Program-made: the position numbers and the translations under genes | The notes under the pieces: model-generated | Told to the model about the DNA's origin: nothing | What the model saw: the letters and a program-made list of their open reading frames with translations, nothing else | Databases searched by the model: none | Shown here: piece by piece, positions 51,108-60,352 of the stretch | How the letters are laid out: each line of letters begins with the position of its first letter | How positions within the stretch are numbered: the first letter of the stretch is position 1 | DNA from: JBCCGE01 sp039029455 | Lineage (GTDB): Bacteria; Pseudomonadota; Gammaproteobacteria; Arenicellales; Poriferihabitantaceae | NCBI GenBank assembly: GCA_039029455.1 | Contig: JBCCGE010000002.1 | Span: 62,001 to 126,000 of the forward strand | Length of the DNA stretch: 64,000 nt | Reading direction: 5' to 3'

Positions 51108-52495
51108 CCATGTGTGAAATTGCGGCAATTACGGGTGGCAACTATTCCGGAGCGGATGTTCAGGTTGGTGGATTTTCGATCGACACACGGTCGCTCAGCA
51201 AAGATGACTTGTTCGTCGCGATACCTGGAGAGGTTAGGGACGGACATACTTTCGTCGACACAGCTCTTCAGACAGGGGCGTCAGGAGCGTTGGTCAGCAA
51301 AAAGGGCGCTCAGAGTGAACGCGAAATAGTGGTTGAAGATACGACCACCTCGCTTGGTGAGATCGCGGCAAGCTGGCGGGAGCGATTCGGTATACCCGTA
51401 GTTGGGATCACCGGAAGCAATGGAAAAACCACAGTAACAGCTCTGGTTAAAACGATTCTAGAGCGAGCCGGCAATGTCCTCTCTCCTGTGGGCAGCTTCA
51501 ATAACCAATGGGGCGTGCCGCTTACATTGTTGCGGATGCAATCTGCCCACACTCATGCCGTGATTGAAATGGGAATGAATCATCCAGGTGAAATTGACCG
51601 TTTGACCCGGATAGCCAGGCCCAGTGTGGCCGTAATTAATAATGCGGCAGCAGCTCATCTGGAGGGTCTTGGCACCATCGAAAATGTGGCGAGAGCCAAG
51701 GCAGAAATTATTACAGGCGTTAGTGCAGACGGGACCATTGTTTTGAATGCTGACGATCCTTTTTACGACTATTGGGTCGAGTGCGCCGAGAGCCGACGTG
51801 TTGTTTCATTCGGATCGGGAGACAAGGCTGATGTGACTGCCAGGTCCGTGCGATGCGGCTTGACAGAGTGCAGATTCGAACTGGTGTGCGCAGCCGAGAG
51901 TCGTGAAGTATCTCTGCCGCTTTCGGGTCATCATAATGTTATGAACGCACTGGCTGCGGCATCCGTGGCTCATGCTCTATCGATTGACCTCAATGTTATC
52001 GTGTCTGGTCTTGAGCACGCTTCCCCGGTTGCTGGACGACTGATACCGCATCGACTACAAAATGAAGTAACGATTATTGACGATACCTACAACGCTAATC
52101 CGGAATCCATGCGTGCCGCTATTCAGGTGTTGTCGGAGCGTTCGAACAAAAAAGTTCTGGTTCTCGGTCCGATGGCTGAACTGGGTGATGATGCGGCTGA
52201 GGCGCACCGATCAGTTGGTGAGTTTGCTCGTCAGTCAGGGATTGATGTGTTGCTCACATTCGCAGATTCGGAACACCCCTTCGCGTCTGGCTATCAGGAT
52301 GGGTTTGGCAAGGGCGGCCAGTCGTTTCACTCGCTGGAATCACTGATCGACTGTATAGACTCAATTGCGTCAGAACAAGCTACGGTTCTGTGCAAAGGCT
52401 CCAGATCGTCAGCAATGGAGCGGGTGGTGGAGGCTCTGTTAGTCAGAGCTGGATCTGGAAAAACAAAAACCAAGGCAGGAGCAGATCAATGTTGA
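51101..52495 (+). CDS. murF: UDP-MurNAc-pentapeptide synthetase MurF
   Basis: A 464-residue ligase that adds D-alanyl-D-alanine to the UDP-MurNAc-tripeptide. ATP site 'GITGSNGKTTVTALVKTIL', then 'EMGMNHPGEIDRL' and 'IIDDTYNANPESMRAAI', are all family hallmarks. Length is normal. The dipeptide maker Ddl is not encoded in the cluster here and must be elsewhere. It overlaps mraY by 7 bases. Confidence 0.96.
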   Translation: MLTMCEIAAITGGNYSGADVQVGGFSIDTRSLSKDDLFVAIPGEVRDGHTFVDTALQTGASGALVSKKGAQSEREIVVEDTTTSLGEIAASWRERFGIPVVGITGSNGKTTVTALVKTILERAGNVLSPVGSFNNQWGVPLTLLRMQSAHTHAVIEMGMNHPGEIDRLTRIARPSVAVINNAAAAHLEGLGTIENVARAKAEIITGVSADGTIVLNADDPFYDYWVECAESRRVVSFGSGDKADVTARSVRCGLTECRFELVCAAESREVSLPLSGHHNVMNALAAASVAHALSIDLNVIVSGLEHASPVAGRLIPHRLQNEVTIIDDTYNANPESMRAAIQVLSERSNKKVLVLGPMAELGDDAAEAHRSVGEFARQSGIDVLLTFADSEHPFASGYQDGFGKGGQSFHSLESLIDCIDSIASEQATVLCKGSRSSAMERVVEALLVRAGSGKTKTKAGADQC

Positions 52496-53571
52496 CCTGG
52501 TTATTCGAGATGCTCTCCGAACACTACGGTGCGCTGAACGTTTTTCGCTATCTGACGTTCAGGGGGATTTGCGGAGTACTGACCGCTCTGATCATATTCT
52601 TTATCTTCGGCCCGGCGATGATCCGCAAGCTAAGCGAGTATCAGATTGGTCAAACTGTTCGAGACGACGGCCCACCAACGCATTTCGACAAAGTCGGGAC
52701 GCCGACAATGGGCGGCCTGCTAATTTTATTTTCGGTAGTCCTGTCGACTCTGCTGTGGGCGGATTTGTCCAACCGTTTTATCTGGGTGACATTGTTTACC
52801 ACGGTGGCTTTTGGGGTGATTGGCTGGATCGACGACTATCGAAAACTCGTCGACAAAAATCCTCGAGGCATGGGCGCACGCAATAAATTTGTCAGCCAGA
52901 GCGTCGCCGGTTTTCTGGCGGCATGTTTTCTGTACTTCACGGCTCAGACGCCCGCTGAAACCTCACTACTGGTCCCGGTATTCAAAGATGTGGTACTGCC
53001 TTTGGGTTGGATTTTTATTCTGCTGACCTACTTCGTTATTGTCGGTACCAGCAACGCAGTTAACCTGACTGATGGTCTCGATGGGTTGGCCATTATGCCA
53101 ACGGTTATGGTCGCCGGTGCGCTCGGAATATTTGCATACGTAACGGGAAATACAATCTATGCCGATTATCTTGGCATTCCTTATATTGCCGGTTCCGGGG
53201 AAGTTTTGATTTTCTGCGCGGCGCTGGTGGGCGCCGGCCTGGGATTTTTGTGGTTCAACACCTATCCAGCTATGGTGTTCATGGGGGATATCGGCGCGCT
53301 CTCGCTCGGCGCCGCAATCGGCATCGTTGCGGTTATCGTCAGACAGGAGATTGTCCTGATGATCATGGGAGGCGTCTTTGTCATGGAAACCGTTTCTGTA
53401 ATTTTGCAGGTCGCATCGTTCAAACTTGTCGGACGACGAATTTTCAAGATGGCGCCGCTGCATCATCACTTTGAGCTGAAAGGCTGGCCCGAGCCGCGCG
53501 TAATCGTGCGATTCTGGATCATCAGCCTGATTTTGGTTTTGATTGGCCTTGCTACGCTGAAGGTGAGGTAA
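52489..53571 (+). CDS. mraY: Phospho-MurNAc-pentapeptide-transferase MraY
   Basis: A 360-residue polytopic membrane enzyme (about 10 spans) that attaches phospho-MurNAc-pentapeptide to undecaprenyl phosphate, giving lipid I. Conserved segments include 'DDGPPTHFDKVGTPTMGGLLI', 'WIDDYRKL', 'NLTDGLDGLA' and 'FMGDIGALSLG'. The catalytic aspartates are in the WIDDY and NLTDG motifs. The start at ATG 52489 overlaps the end of murF and matches the family's 'MLTWL' N terminus. Confidence 0.97.
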   Translation: MLTWLFEMLSEHYGALNVFRYLTFRGICGVLTALIIFFIFGPAMIRKLSEYQIGQTVRDDGPPTHFDKVGTPTMGGLLILFSVVLSTLLWADLSNRFIWVTLFTTVAFGVIGWIDDYRKLVDKNPRGMGARNKFVSQSVAGFLAACFLYFTAQTPAETSLLVPVFKDVVLPLGWIFILLTYFVIVGTSNAVNLTDGLDGLAIMPTVMVAGALGIFAYVTGNTIYADYLGIPYIAGSGEVLIFCAALVGAGLGFLWFNTYPAMVFMGDIGALSLGAAIGIVAVIVRQEIVLMIMGGVFVMETVSVILQVASFKLVGRRIFKMAPLHHHFELKGWPEPRVIVRFWIISLILVLIGLATLKVR

Positions 53572-53575
53572 TCCG

Positions 53576-54979
53576 ATGTCGAGTGCCACCGTCACGAAAA
53601 CCCAACCCACCGCGCTGATTGTCGGCATGGGTAAAACCGGTTTATCGGTGATTGCACATCTGGCCGCTCGCGGGTATCAGCTGACTGTTGCCGACAGTCG
53701 AAACGATCCGCCTGGATTCGCGGAAATTGCCCGGAGCTATTCTCAGGTCAAAACCATCACGGGGCGTATACCGGTCGAGGATTTTTCATTTTACGACGAG
53801 GTCGTTGTGAGTCCTGGTATCGCGATCGCAAGTGACCGATCCCTTGTTGGCGACGTCGAGCTGTTCGCTCGCGAGGTCGATGTGCCGGTGATCGCCATTA
53901 CTGGCTCAAATGGAAAATCTACGGTAACCACTCTGGTCGAAACCATGCTGCGTGCGGCAGGCGTGAAAGCGGTAGCAGCGGGTAATATCGGCACTCCGGT
54001 TCTTGACGGATTACGGGCCTGCAGGGACGGGAGTGTAGACGTGTTTGTGCTTGAGTTGTCGAGTTTTCAACTTGAAACGACGCATTCACTGCAGTGCGCG
54101 GCTTCAACAGTCCTCAATCTTTCAGAGGATCACATGGATCGTTACCAGAGCCTGCAGGACTATTCGCAAGCGAAGTATCGAGTGTTTACTCACTGTGAGT
54201 GTGCAGTGGTCGACCGCGACCAGTCTAATCTACCCGATCCACCGGTTGAAAAATGCGTCTACTTCTCACGCCAGAAACCCCGTGACTCCCGAGAGTATGG
54301 ACTCTGCACGCTTGACGGCGAGCGCTGGTTTGCAAAAGGAGAAGAACCCATACATCCGGTTTCACGGATGACGATGCGTGGGGAACAGAATGTCTCCAAT
54401 ATTCTGGCGGCAATTTCACTGATTGATGCCGCTGATTTGCCGGGTTTGCACCTCCGTCGGTCAGATATGGTGGAGGCGGCGCTTGCGTTCCCCGGACTTC
54501 CACATCGATGTGAAGTTGTTCTTGAGCGCGGCGGAGTCGTCTGGATTAATGATTCAAAGGCGACCAATGTTGGCGCAACGTTATCGGCAATAGAGAGCTT
54601 TGCTCTTGATGGTTTAAGCAATTTGATTCTGATCGCAGGAGGTCAGGGAAAAGCGGCTGATTTCTCCGAGCTGTCGCCTGTCGTAAAAGAACATTGCAGG
54701 CATGTCGTTCTTTTTGGCGAAGATGCTCAGGCGATACATGAAGCAATTACATACGACGGTCATTCAGACGATTGGATTCATCGTGTGGATGACCTGCAAT
54801 CCGCCATTGCAGTCTCCGATTCTCTGGTCCGGAGCAGTCTGAAAGCACAGCAATCGGCTGATACTGTTTTGTTCTCCCCCGCATGCGCAAGCTTCGACAT
54901 GTTCGATAGTTTTGAGCATCGAGGCGATAGTTTCAGGGCGTCTGTGCAGAATCTGAAAGCCGCAGGTGCCGCAAAATGA
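53576..54979 (+). CDS. murD: UDP-MurNAc-L-alanine:D-glutamate ligase MurD
   Basis: A 467-residue ligase adding D-glutamate to UDP-MurNAc-L-alanine. 'LIVGMGKTGLSVIAHLAARGY' is the N-terminal UDP-substrate domain, 'ITGSNGKSTVTTLVETML' the ATP loop, 'NLSEDHMDRY' the magnesium/ATP region, and 'INDSKATNVGATLSAIESF' the C-terminal domain. It overlaps ftsW by 4 bases. Confidence 0.96.
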   Translation: MSSATVTKTQPTALIVGMGKTGLSVIAHLAARGYQLTVADSRNDPPGFAEIARSYSQVKTITGRIPVEDFSFYDEVVVSPGIAIASDRSLVGDVELFAREVDVPVIAITGSNGKSTVTTLVETMLRAAGVKAVAAGNIGTPVLDGLRACRDGSVDVFVLELSSFQLETTHSLQCAASTVLNLSEDHMDRYQSLQDYSQAKYRVFTHCECAVVDRDQSNLPDPPVEKCVYFSRQKPRDSREYGLCTLDGERWFAKGEEPIHPVSRMTMRGEQNVSNILAAISLIDAADLPGLHLRRSDMVEAALAFPGLPHRCEVVLERGGVVWINDSKATNVGATLSAIESFALDGLSNLILIAGGQGKAADFSELSPVVKEHCRHVVLFGEDAQAIHEAITYDGHSDDWIHRVDDLQSAIAVSDSLVRSSLKAQQSADTVLFSPACASFDMFDSFEHRGDSFRASVQNLKAAGAAK

Positions 54980-56130
54980 ATACAGGCATTCAGGCGGACA
55001 AATTACCGCAGGGCGAGTCTCAGGTCGATACCATGCTGGTTACAACTGTAATTGCGCTCCTGAGCCTGGGGACCATCATGGTGTACTCGGCGACCATCGC
55101 CAGCGACAGTCAAACCCTTGAGATCAGCTACAAGCAGCTCGTCAGGCATCTCGCTCATATCGGTGTCGGCGGTTGTCTCATGTTTCTGGCCATTCTGATG
55201 CGGCTGAACTGGTTACAGGCCAGCAGCAGAGCGCTGCTTCTGATCGGGCTTGCAATGCTGCTGGTGTTGTTTATCCCGGGTGTTGGCGTTGAAGTGAATG
55301 GCAGTCTGCGATGGCTCAATGCCGGATCTTTCCGAATCCAGCCTTCCGAACTGGTTAAGGTATTTGCAATTATTTACTTTGCGGATTATCTCGCTCGCAA
55401 GCGGGACGACCTGCACCTTTTCAAAGTCGGGATTATTAACATTGGACTGGTTGTTGGTGCGATTGGTTTGCTGCTGCTGCTTCAGCCCGATTTCGGAACT
55501 GCGGCGGTCGTCATAGCGACTGTCGCTGGAATGATGTTTCTCGCCGGGGTTCGTTTCTGGCACTACGTGGTGAGTGTAGGCATCGCTGGCAGTCTGATGA
55601 CTGCTTTGATGTGGATGGAACCTTATCGAGTCGCTCGTTTGATGAGCTATCGCGATCCGTGGGCTGATCCTTTTGGCAGCGGGTTTCAGCTGGCGCAGGC
55701 GCTAATCGCAATCGGCAGAGGAGAGTGGTTCGGTACCGGACTGGGGAGCAGTATTCAAAAACTCTTCTACCTGCCCCATGCGGGCAATGACTTCATTATT
55801 GCGGTGATTGCTGAGGAACTTGGTGCCGCGGGTGTGCTGATCGTAATTGCGCTTTTCTGTGTCCTGTTATGGCGCGCATTTGTGATTGCAGACAAAGCGC
55901 TGGCTCGGGGAGACCGGTTTGCAGGTTTTGTGGCACAAGGAGTCGGTGTTTTGCTGGCGCTTCAGGCTGTTATTCACATTGGCGTGAATACGGGTTTGCT
56001 GCCGACCAAAGGTTTGACACTGCCATTGATGAGCTACGGGGGCAGTAGCATTCTCAGCAGCATGCTCGCAATTGGGTTGCTGCTTGCTGTCGACCGACAA
56101 TCCCGCGAGGGTCGGAGGTTATCGACATGA
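54976..56130 (+). CDS. ftsW: Peptidoglycan glycosyltransferase FtsW
   Basis: A 384-residue SEDS-family membrane enzyme with about ten spans. It polymerises septal glycan strands from lipid II, working with FtsI. Family markers are 'NGSLRWLNAGSFRIQPSEL', 'LQPDFGTAAVV', 'WADPFGSGFQLAQALIAIGRGE' and the C-terminal 'KGLTLPLMSYGGSSI'. The order murD-ftsW-murG is the conserved one. It overlaps murG by 4 bases. Confidence 0.96.
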   Translation: MNTGIQADKLPQGESQVDTMLVTTVIALLSLGTIMVYSATIASDSQTLEISYKQLVRHLAHIGVGGCLMFLAILMRLNWLQASSRALLLIGLAMLLVLFIPGVGVEVNGSLRWLNAGSFRIQPSELVKVFAIIYFADYLARKRDDLHLFKVGIINIGLVVGAIGLLLLLQPDFGTAAVVIATVAGMMFLAGVRFWHYVVSVGIAGSLMTALMWMEPYRVARLMSYRDPWADPFGSGFQLAQALIAIGRGEWFGTGLGSSIQKLFYLPHAGNDFIIAVIAEELGAAGVLIVIALFCVLLWRAFVIADKALARGDRFAGFVAQGVGVLLALQAVIHIGVNTGLLPTKGLTLPLMSYGGSSILSSMLAIGLLLAVDRQSREGRRLST

Positions 56131-57197
56131 GTCGCGTGATGATCATGGCTGGCGGTACCGGTGGACACATTATGCCTGCGCTTGCGGTTGCTGAAGAACT
56201 GCGGTCACGGGGCGTCGATATTGTATGGCTGGGAAACCGGGATGGTCTGGAAGCAAAGCTGGTATCCAGAGCAGGTATCGATCTGGAAGCGATTCGTATT
56301 CGTGGCATCAGGAAAAGCGGAATACTGCGCAAGCTGATGGCACCGTTGCAGATTTTTATCGCAACGCTGCAATCCATCTGGGCAATCGTTAAAAGACGAC
56401 CTGCTGCGGTGCTCGGAATGGGCGGTTTTGTTTCAGGGCCCGGCGGGCTGGCGGGTCGGATGCTGGGTAAACCCCTGCTGCTCCATGAGCAGAACGCAGT
56501 AGCCGGTATAACCAATCGGATGTTGTCAAAACTCACGCGTCATGTGCTGCTTGGATTTCCGGTTTCACAGGGACTGCAATCTGCAGAGTGGGTGGGGAAT
56601 CCAGTGCGAAAAGATATCGCATCGCTGCCGGTGCCCGAACAGAGACTGTCCCGAACGGGTAGCGATTTCAGAGTACTGGTGATAGGCGGTAGCCAGGGCG
56701 CCGAAGTCTTTAACAAACATCTTCCGGAGCTTTTAAGTCGCAAGAGTTTTCATAAACTGGATGTTTGGCATCAATGTGGTCGGCACGAATCGGCAACGAT
56801 CGGTGACAGATATCTCAAATACGATATCAGTTGTCAGGTCAATGATTTTATTGACGATATGGCCGCGGCTTATGCGTGGGCGGATGTTGTTATTTGCAGG
56901 GCGGGTGCGATGACGGTGTCGGAAGTGTGCGCGGCCGGAGCGGTTGCGATACTTGTACCGTATCCCTATGCAGTTGGTGACCACCAGTTGAAGAATGCGA
57001 ATTTTCTCTTGTCTCGAAGCGCAGCGCTGGTGGTTGAACAGCAAGAGTTTCTTCTCGGTGGATGGCTTGAAGATTTGGATCGACTGGCGAGAGACCGCAG
57101 TCGACTTGTAAAAATGGCCACAGCTGCACGCAGGCTGTCGCGTCCGGATGCTGCGAGACTTGTGGCCGACAAATGCCTGGAGTTGATCAATGCGTGA
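56127..57197 (+). CDS. murG: UDP-GlcNAc:lipid I N-acetylglucosaminyltransferase MurG
   Basis: A 356-residue GT28 enzyme that turns lipid I into lipid II at the inner membrane. 'MAGGTGGHIMPALAVAEEL' is the lipid-I-binding loop, 'GMGGFVSGPGGLAGRMLGKP' and 'HEQNAVAGITNR' are conserved, and 'VIGGSQGAEVFN' and 'CRAGAMTVSEVCAAG' belong to the UDP-GlcNAc domain. It overlaps murC by 8 bases. Confidence 0.97.
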   Translation: MSRVMIMAGGTGGHIMPALAVAEELRSRGVDIVWLGNRDGLEAKLVSRAGIDLEAIRIRGIRKSGILRKLMAPLQIFIATLQSIWAIVKRRPAAVLGMGGFVSGPGGLAGRMLGKPLLLHEQNAVAGITNRMLSKLTRHVLLGFPVSQGLQSAEWVGNPVRKDIASLPVPEQRLSRTGSDFRVLVIGGSQGAEVFNKHLPELLSRKSFHKLDVWHQCGRHESATIGDRYLKYDISCQVNDFIDDMAAAYAWADVVICRAGAMTVSEVCAAGAVAILVPYPYAVGDHQLKNANFLLSRSAALVVEQQEFLLGGWLEDLDRLARDRSRLVKMATAARRLSRPDAARLVADKCLELINA

Positions 57198-58578
57198 TTT
57201 TGTAAATCATGTGCATCTCGTTGGCATCGGCGGAATCGGTATGTCCGGTATTGCAGAGGTATTGCTGCATCAGGGTTTCGAAATTTCCGGATCAGACCTT
57301 CAGGCTGGCATCATTACAGATCGTCTAGAAACAGCGGGTGCAACGATCCGCATAGGTCATGCCGCAGAAAACATCAACGGTGCTGATGTGGTTGTGACTT
57401 CAAGCGCTGTCTCGTCGGACAACCCCGAAGTCCGTGAGGCTCGAGTCAGGAACATTCCGTTGGTCCAGCGAGCGGAGATGCTGGGCGAACTGATGAGATT
57501 TAAACAAGGCATCGCGATCGCTGGAACGCATGGAAAAACAACCACAACCAGTTTGGTTGCATCGGTTCTGGCTACTGCTGGTATGGATCCCACATTTATT
57601 GTTGGTGGTGTCGTAAACAGTGTTCGCAGCAACGCGCGTTTGGGTGACGGCGACCATCTCGTTGCGGAAGCCGATGAGTCAGACGCGTCGTTTCTTCATT
57701 TGCATCCGCAGATGGCTGTTGTGACGAATATAGATGCGGATCATATGGAGACCTATGACGGGAACTTTGATCGTCTGGTCGAAACGTATGAAGCCTTTCT
57801 CAGAAATCTGCCATTTTACGGTCTGGCATTCCTTTGCAATGAAGACCCGGTACTAAGCCGTCTTGCTGACCGAATCCACACACCTGTGATTCGGTATGGA
57901 TTGGCTGAGCCCGCGGAAGTTTTCGCTCGCGGAATCAGTCAGTCCGGTCGAACCTCAACATTCGAGGTCGTAGCGTTTGGTGAGTCGCTCGACACATTCG
58001 AACTTGCTCTTCCGGGTCAGCACAATGTACTGAACGCTCTCGCTGCAATTGCTATTGCACTCAAACTTGGAATTGATGCCGCGCATATAAAAACGGCGTT
58101 GAAGCAATTTGAAGGAATTGGCAGACGCTTTGAGTCACTGGGTAGAATCAAAATTCCTGATGGCGAGTTTGAGTTGGTGGACGATTACGCACATCATCCA
58201 TCGGAGCTTCGGGCAACATTGCAGGCTGCGCGCGACTGCTGGCCTGATCGACGATTGGTACCCGTATTCCAACCGCACAGATATTCACGGACTCGTGACC
58301 TTTTTGACGATTTCGCGCAATTGTTGAGTGAAGTTGATCATTTAGTCGTTACAGAAGTTTACGCAGCGGGCGAATCTCCACTGCCCGCAAGCGACGGGAG
58401 GTCACTGTGTCGGGCTATTCGACGTCGTGGCAAGGATCCGATATTTGTCGAAGGTCTCGACACCTTGTCAGCCACCTTGCAGAACCTTGTCCAGCCTGAT
58501 GATGTGGTTCTGACGCTGGGTGCAGGTGATATTGGTCGGTTTGCGCGCAACCTTTCTGTCTCGGGGGTGCTTACATGA
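57190..58578 (+). CDS. murC: UDP-MurNAc:L-alanine ligase MurC
   Basis: A 462-residue ligase that starts the stem peptide by adding L-alanine. 'VHLVGIGGIGMSGIAEVLLH' is the N-terminal nucleotide site, 'AGTHGKTTTTSLVASVL' the ATP loop, 'VAEADESDASFLHLHP' and 'VVTNIDADHMETYDG' follow, and 'DDYAHHPSELRATL' is in the C-terminal domain. It overlaps murB by 4 bases. Confidence 0.97.
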   Translation: MRDFVNHVHLVGIGGIGMSGIAEVLLHQGFEISGSDLQAGIITDRLETAGATIRIGHAAENINGADVVVTSSAVSSDNPEVREARVRNIPLVQRAEMLGELMRFKQGIAIAGTHGKTTTTSLVASVLATAGMDPTFIVGGVVNSVRSNARLGDGDHLVAEADESDASFLHLHPQMAVVTNIDADHMETYDGNFDRLVETYEAFLRNLPFYGLAFLCNEDPVLSRLADRIHTPVIRYGLAEPAEVFARGISQSGRTSTFEVVAFGESLDTFELALPGQHNVLNALAAIAIALKLGIDAAHIKTALKQFEGIGRRFESLGRIKIPDGEFELVDDYAHHPSELRATLQAARDCWPDRRLVPVFQPHRYSRTRDLFDDFAQLLSEVDHLVVTEVYAAGESPLPASDGRSLCRAIRRRGKDPIFVEGLDTLSATLQNLVQPDDVVLTLGAGDIGRFARNLSVSGVLT

Positions 58579-59498
58579 CCTCGGTGGAAACGCAGAGCGT
58601 TGCAAGTTTGGAATCCGAGGTTCGGGGAACCCTCTTGCGTGATGAACCCATGGCAAATCACACCAGCTGGCGGGTCGGTGGTAACGCAGATTACTTTTTC
58701 GTGCCTGCGGATGAAGAGGATCTTCGGCAGGTGCTTGCAAACACTCCTGAGACACTCGATCTGCACTGGATTGGACTCGGTAGTAACTTGTTGGTGCGCG
58801 ACGGCGGTATTCGCGGAATGGTGATTTGCACAACAAAAGGTCTCGGGCAGCTGCATGTTGACGACAGCGGCGTACTCAACGCTCAGGCCGGAGCCACATG
58901 CGCAAAGGTTGCCAGGCAGACGGTTCGTGCTGGATTTACCGGGGCCGAGTTTCTGGCGGGTGTGCCAGGTACTTTCGGCGGAGCTTTGGCGATGAATGCA
59001 GGAGCATTCGGAGGTGAAACCTGGGAAAGAGTTACAGCAATTCGTTGTTGTGACCGCAAGGGAACACTCATTGAGCCCGCTGCCTCGGATGTCAACTGGG
59101 GTTATCGAAATGTTGAGCTTTCTTCAGAGTGGTGCATTCTTTCTGCGACCATGCAGCTCGACAAATCAACCGACAGTCCCGAACAGGGGCAGTCCAGGAT
59201 TCGACAGTTGCTCAGGCAGCGAGGCGAATCACAACCGGTGCAGAGCGCTAATGCCGGTTCGGTGTTCCGCAACCCTGAAAACGATTATGCCGCCAGACTC
59301 CTGGAAGCCGGTGGTCTAAAGGGAACAACTATCGGCGATGCCGAATATTCCACCAAGCACGCTAACTTCATTATCAATCGCGGGCGTGCAACAGCGAGTG
59401 ATATAGAACAACTCATCCAACTTGGGCAGGAGATGATCGCTGACAAGTTCGGTGTTCAGCTTCAGCCCGAAGTGCGTATCGTGGGGATAGCGACATGA
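58575..59498 (+). CDS. murB: UDP-N-acetylenolpyruvoylglucosamine reductase MurB
   Basis: A 307-residue flavoenzyme that reduces UDP-GlcNAc-enolpyruvate to UDP-MurNAc with NADPH. 'NHTSWRVGGNADYFFVPA' and 'GLGSNLLVRDGGIRGMV' are the FAD-binding segments. 'GVPGTFGGALAMNAGAFG' and 'SANAGSVFRNP' (with the catalytic Ser) follow, and 'KHANFIINRGRATASDIE' is near the end. It is a type I-like MurB by length. ddl, which usually follows murB, is missing, and ftsQ begins 4 bases inside its end. Confidence 0.96.
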   Translation: MTSVETQSVASLESEVRGTLLRDEPMANHTSWRVGGNADYFFVPADEEDLRQVLANTPETLDLHWIGLGSNLLVRDGGIRGMVICTTKGLGQLHVDDSGVLNAQAGATCAKVARQTVRAGFTGAEFLAGVPGTFGGALAMNAGAFGGETWERVTAIRCCDRKGTLIEPAASDVNWGYRNVELSSEWCILSATMQLDKSTDSPEQGQSRIRQLLRQRGESQPVQSANAGSVFRNPENDYAARLLEAGGLKGTTIGDAEYSTKHANFIINRGRATASDIEQLIQLGQEMIADKFGVQLQPEVRIVGIAT

Positions 59499-60352
59499 TC
59501 GATTCCAAGACTCCAAGCGTTCGTTACGGCTGGATATTTTCGATCGCGGTGATCATGATTTTGTTGCTGCTTGGGCTTTTTCTGGCCGATCGACTGTATC
59601 AGCCCGAACAGTTTCGAATTAGTCAAATCGAGGTCAGGGGAAAGCTGAATCGAGTTGAAGGTGCGCAAATCAAATCCGTCGTTGAATCGGTGATCGACGG
59701 GAATTATTTCTCGATTAGTCTGGCCCGACTTGAACAGGAGATTGAGTCGCAACCGTGGGTATTTTCAGCCTCATTGCGCCGACGCTGGCCATCGACCCTT
59801 TTGGTCGATGTCGTTGAGATTGAGCCCATTGCGCTCTGGGGTGGCGACCGTTGGCTCAATTTTAGCGGCGACCTTGTCGAGCAGCAGGCGAGTCGAGTAT
59901 CGGGACTTCCGTTGCTGGACGGTCCGGAGTCACGTCAGCTCGAAATATGGTCAAACTTCAAGCAATGGTCGGCACGGCTAATTCGAAACGGAATCAAACT
60001 AAACGCATTGACTCTGGATGAACGGGGATTGTGGACTTTGAGGATATCCCTGAGTGTGCTCGGTCAGGAGCAACTGGAGAAAAGTCTGATGGCAGAGGGT
60101 ATCGCAGACGATCCTGATTCCGGAGGAATCGCCCCGCCAGATCTGGACGGTCATCAGATCGGCATTGTGGTTCCTGCAGACTCGGCCGATAAGCGACTGA
60201 ATCAATTTATTGAGGCTCTGAATGATCATCTGATGCTCGATTTTGCGAACATCGAGACGATCGATTTGAGGTATCCAAACGGCTTCGCCGTGGGTTGGTT
60301 GGCCAATAGTGGTCGTGAAAACATTAGTGAGACTTTCAGCAACGATGGCTAA
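59495..60352 (+). CDS. ftsQ: Cell-division protein FtsQ
   Basis: A 285-residue bitopic protein. A short cytoplasmic N terminus and span (about 12-33, 'GWIFSIAVIMILLLLGLFLA') are followed by a POTRA domain (about 41-112, 'FRISQIEVRGKLNRVEGAQI' onward, ending 'RRRWPSTLLVDVVEIEPIALWG') and the beta domain. FtsQ links FtsB-FtsL to the divisome. The assignment rests on the POTRA signature and the position just before ftsA. It overlaps ftsA by 8 bases. Confidence 0.93.
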   Translation: MIDSKTPSVRYGWIFSIAVIMILLLLGLFLADRLYQPEQFRISQIEVRGKLNRVEGAQIKSVVESVIDGNYFSISLARLEQEIESQPWVFSASLRRRWPSTLLVDVVEIEPIALWGGDRWLNFSGDLVEQQASRVSGLPLLDGPESRQLEIWSNFKQWSARLIRNGIKLNALTLDERGLWTLRISLSVLGQEQLEKSLMAEGIADDPDSGGIAPPDLDGHQIGIVVPADSADKRLNQFIEALNDHLMLDFANIETIDLRYPNGFAVGWLANSGRENISETFSNDG

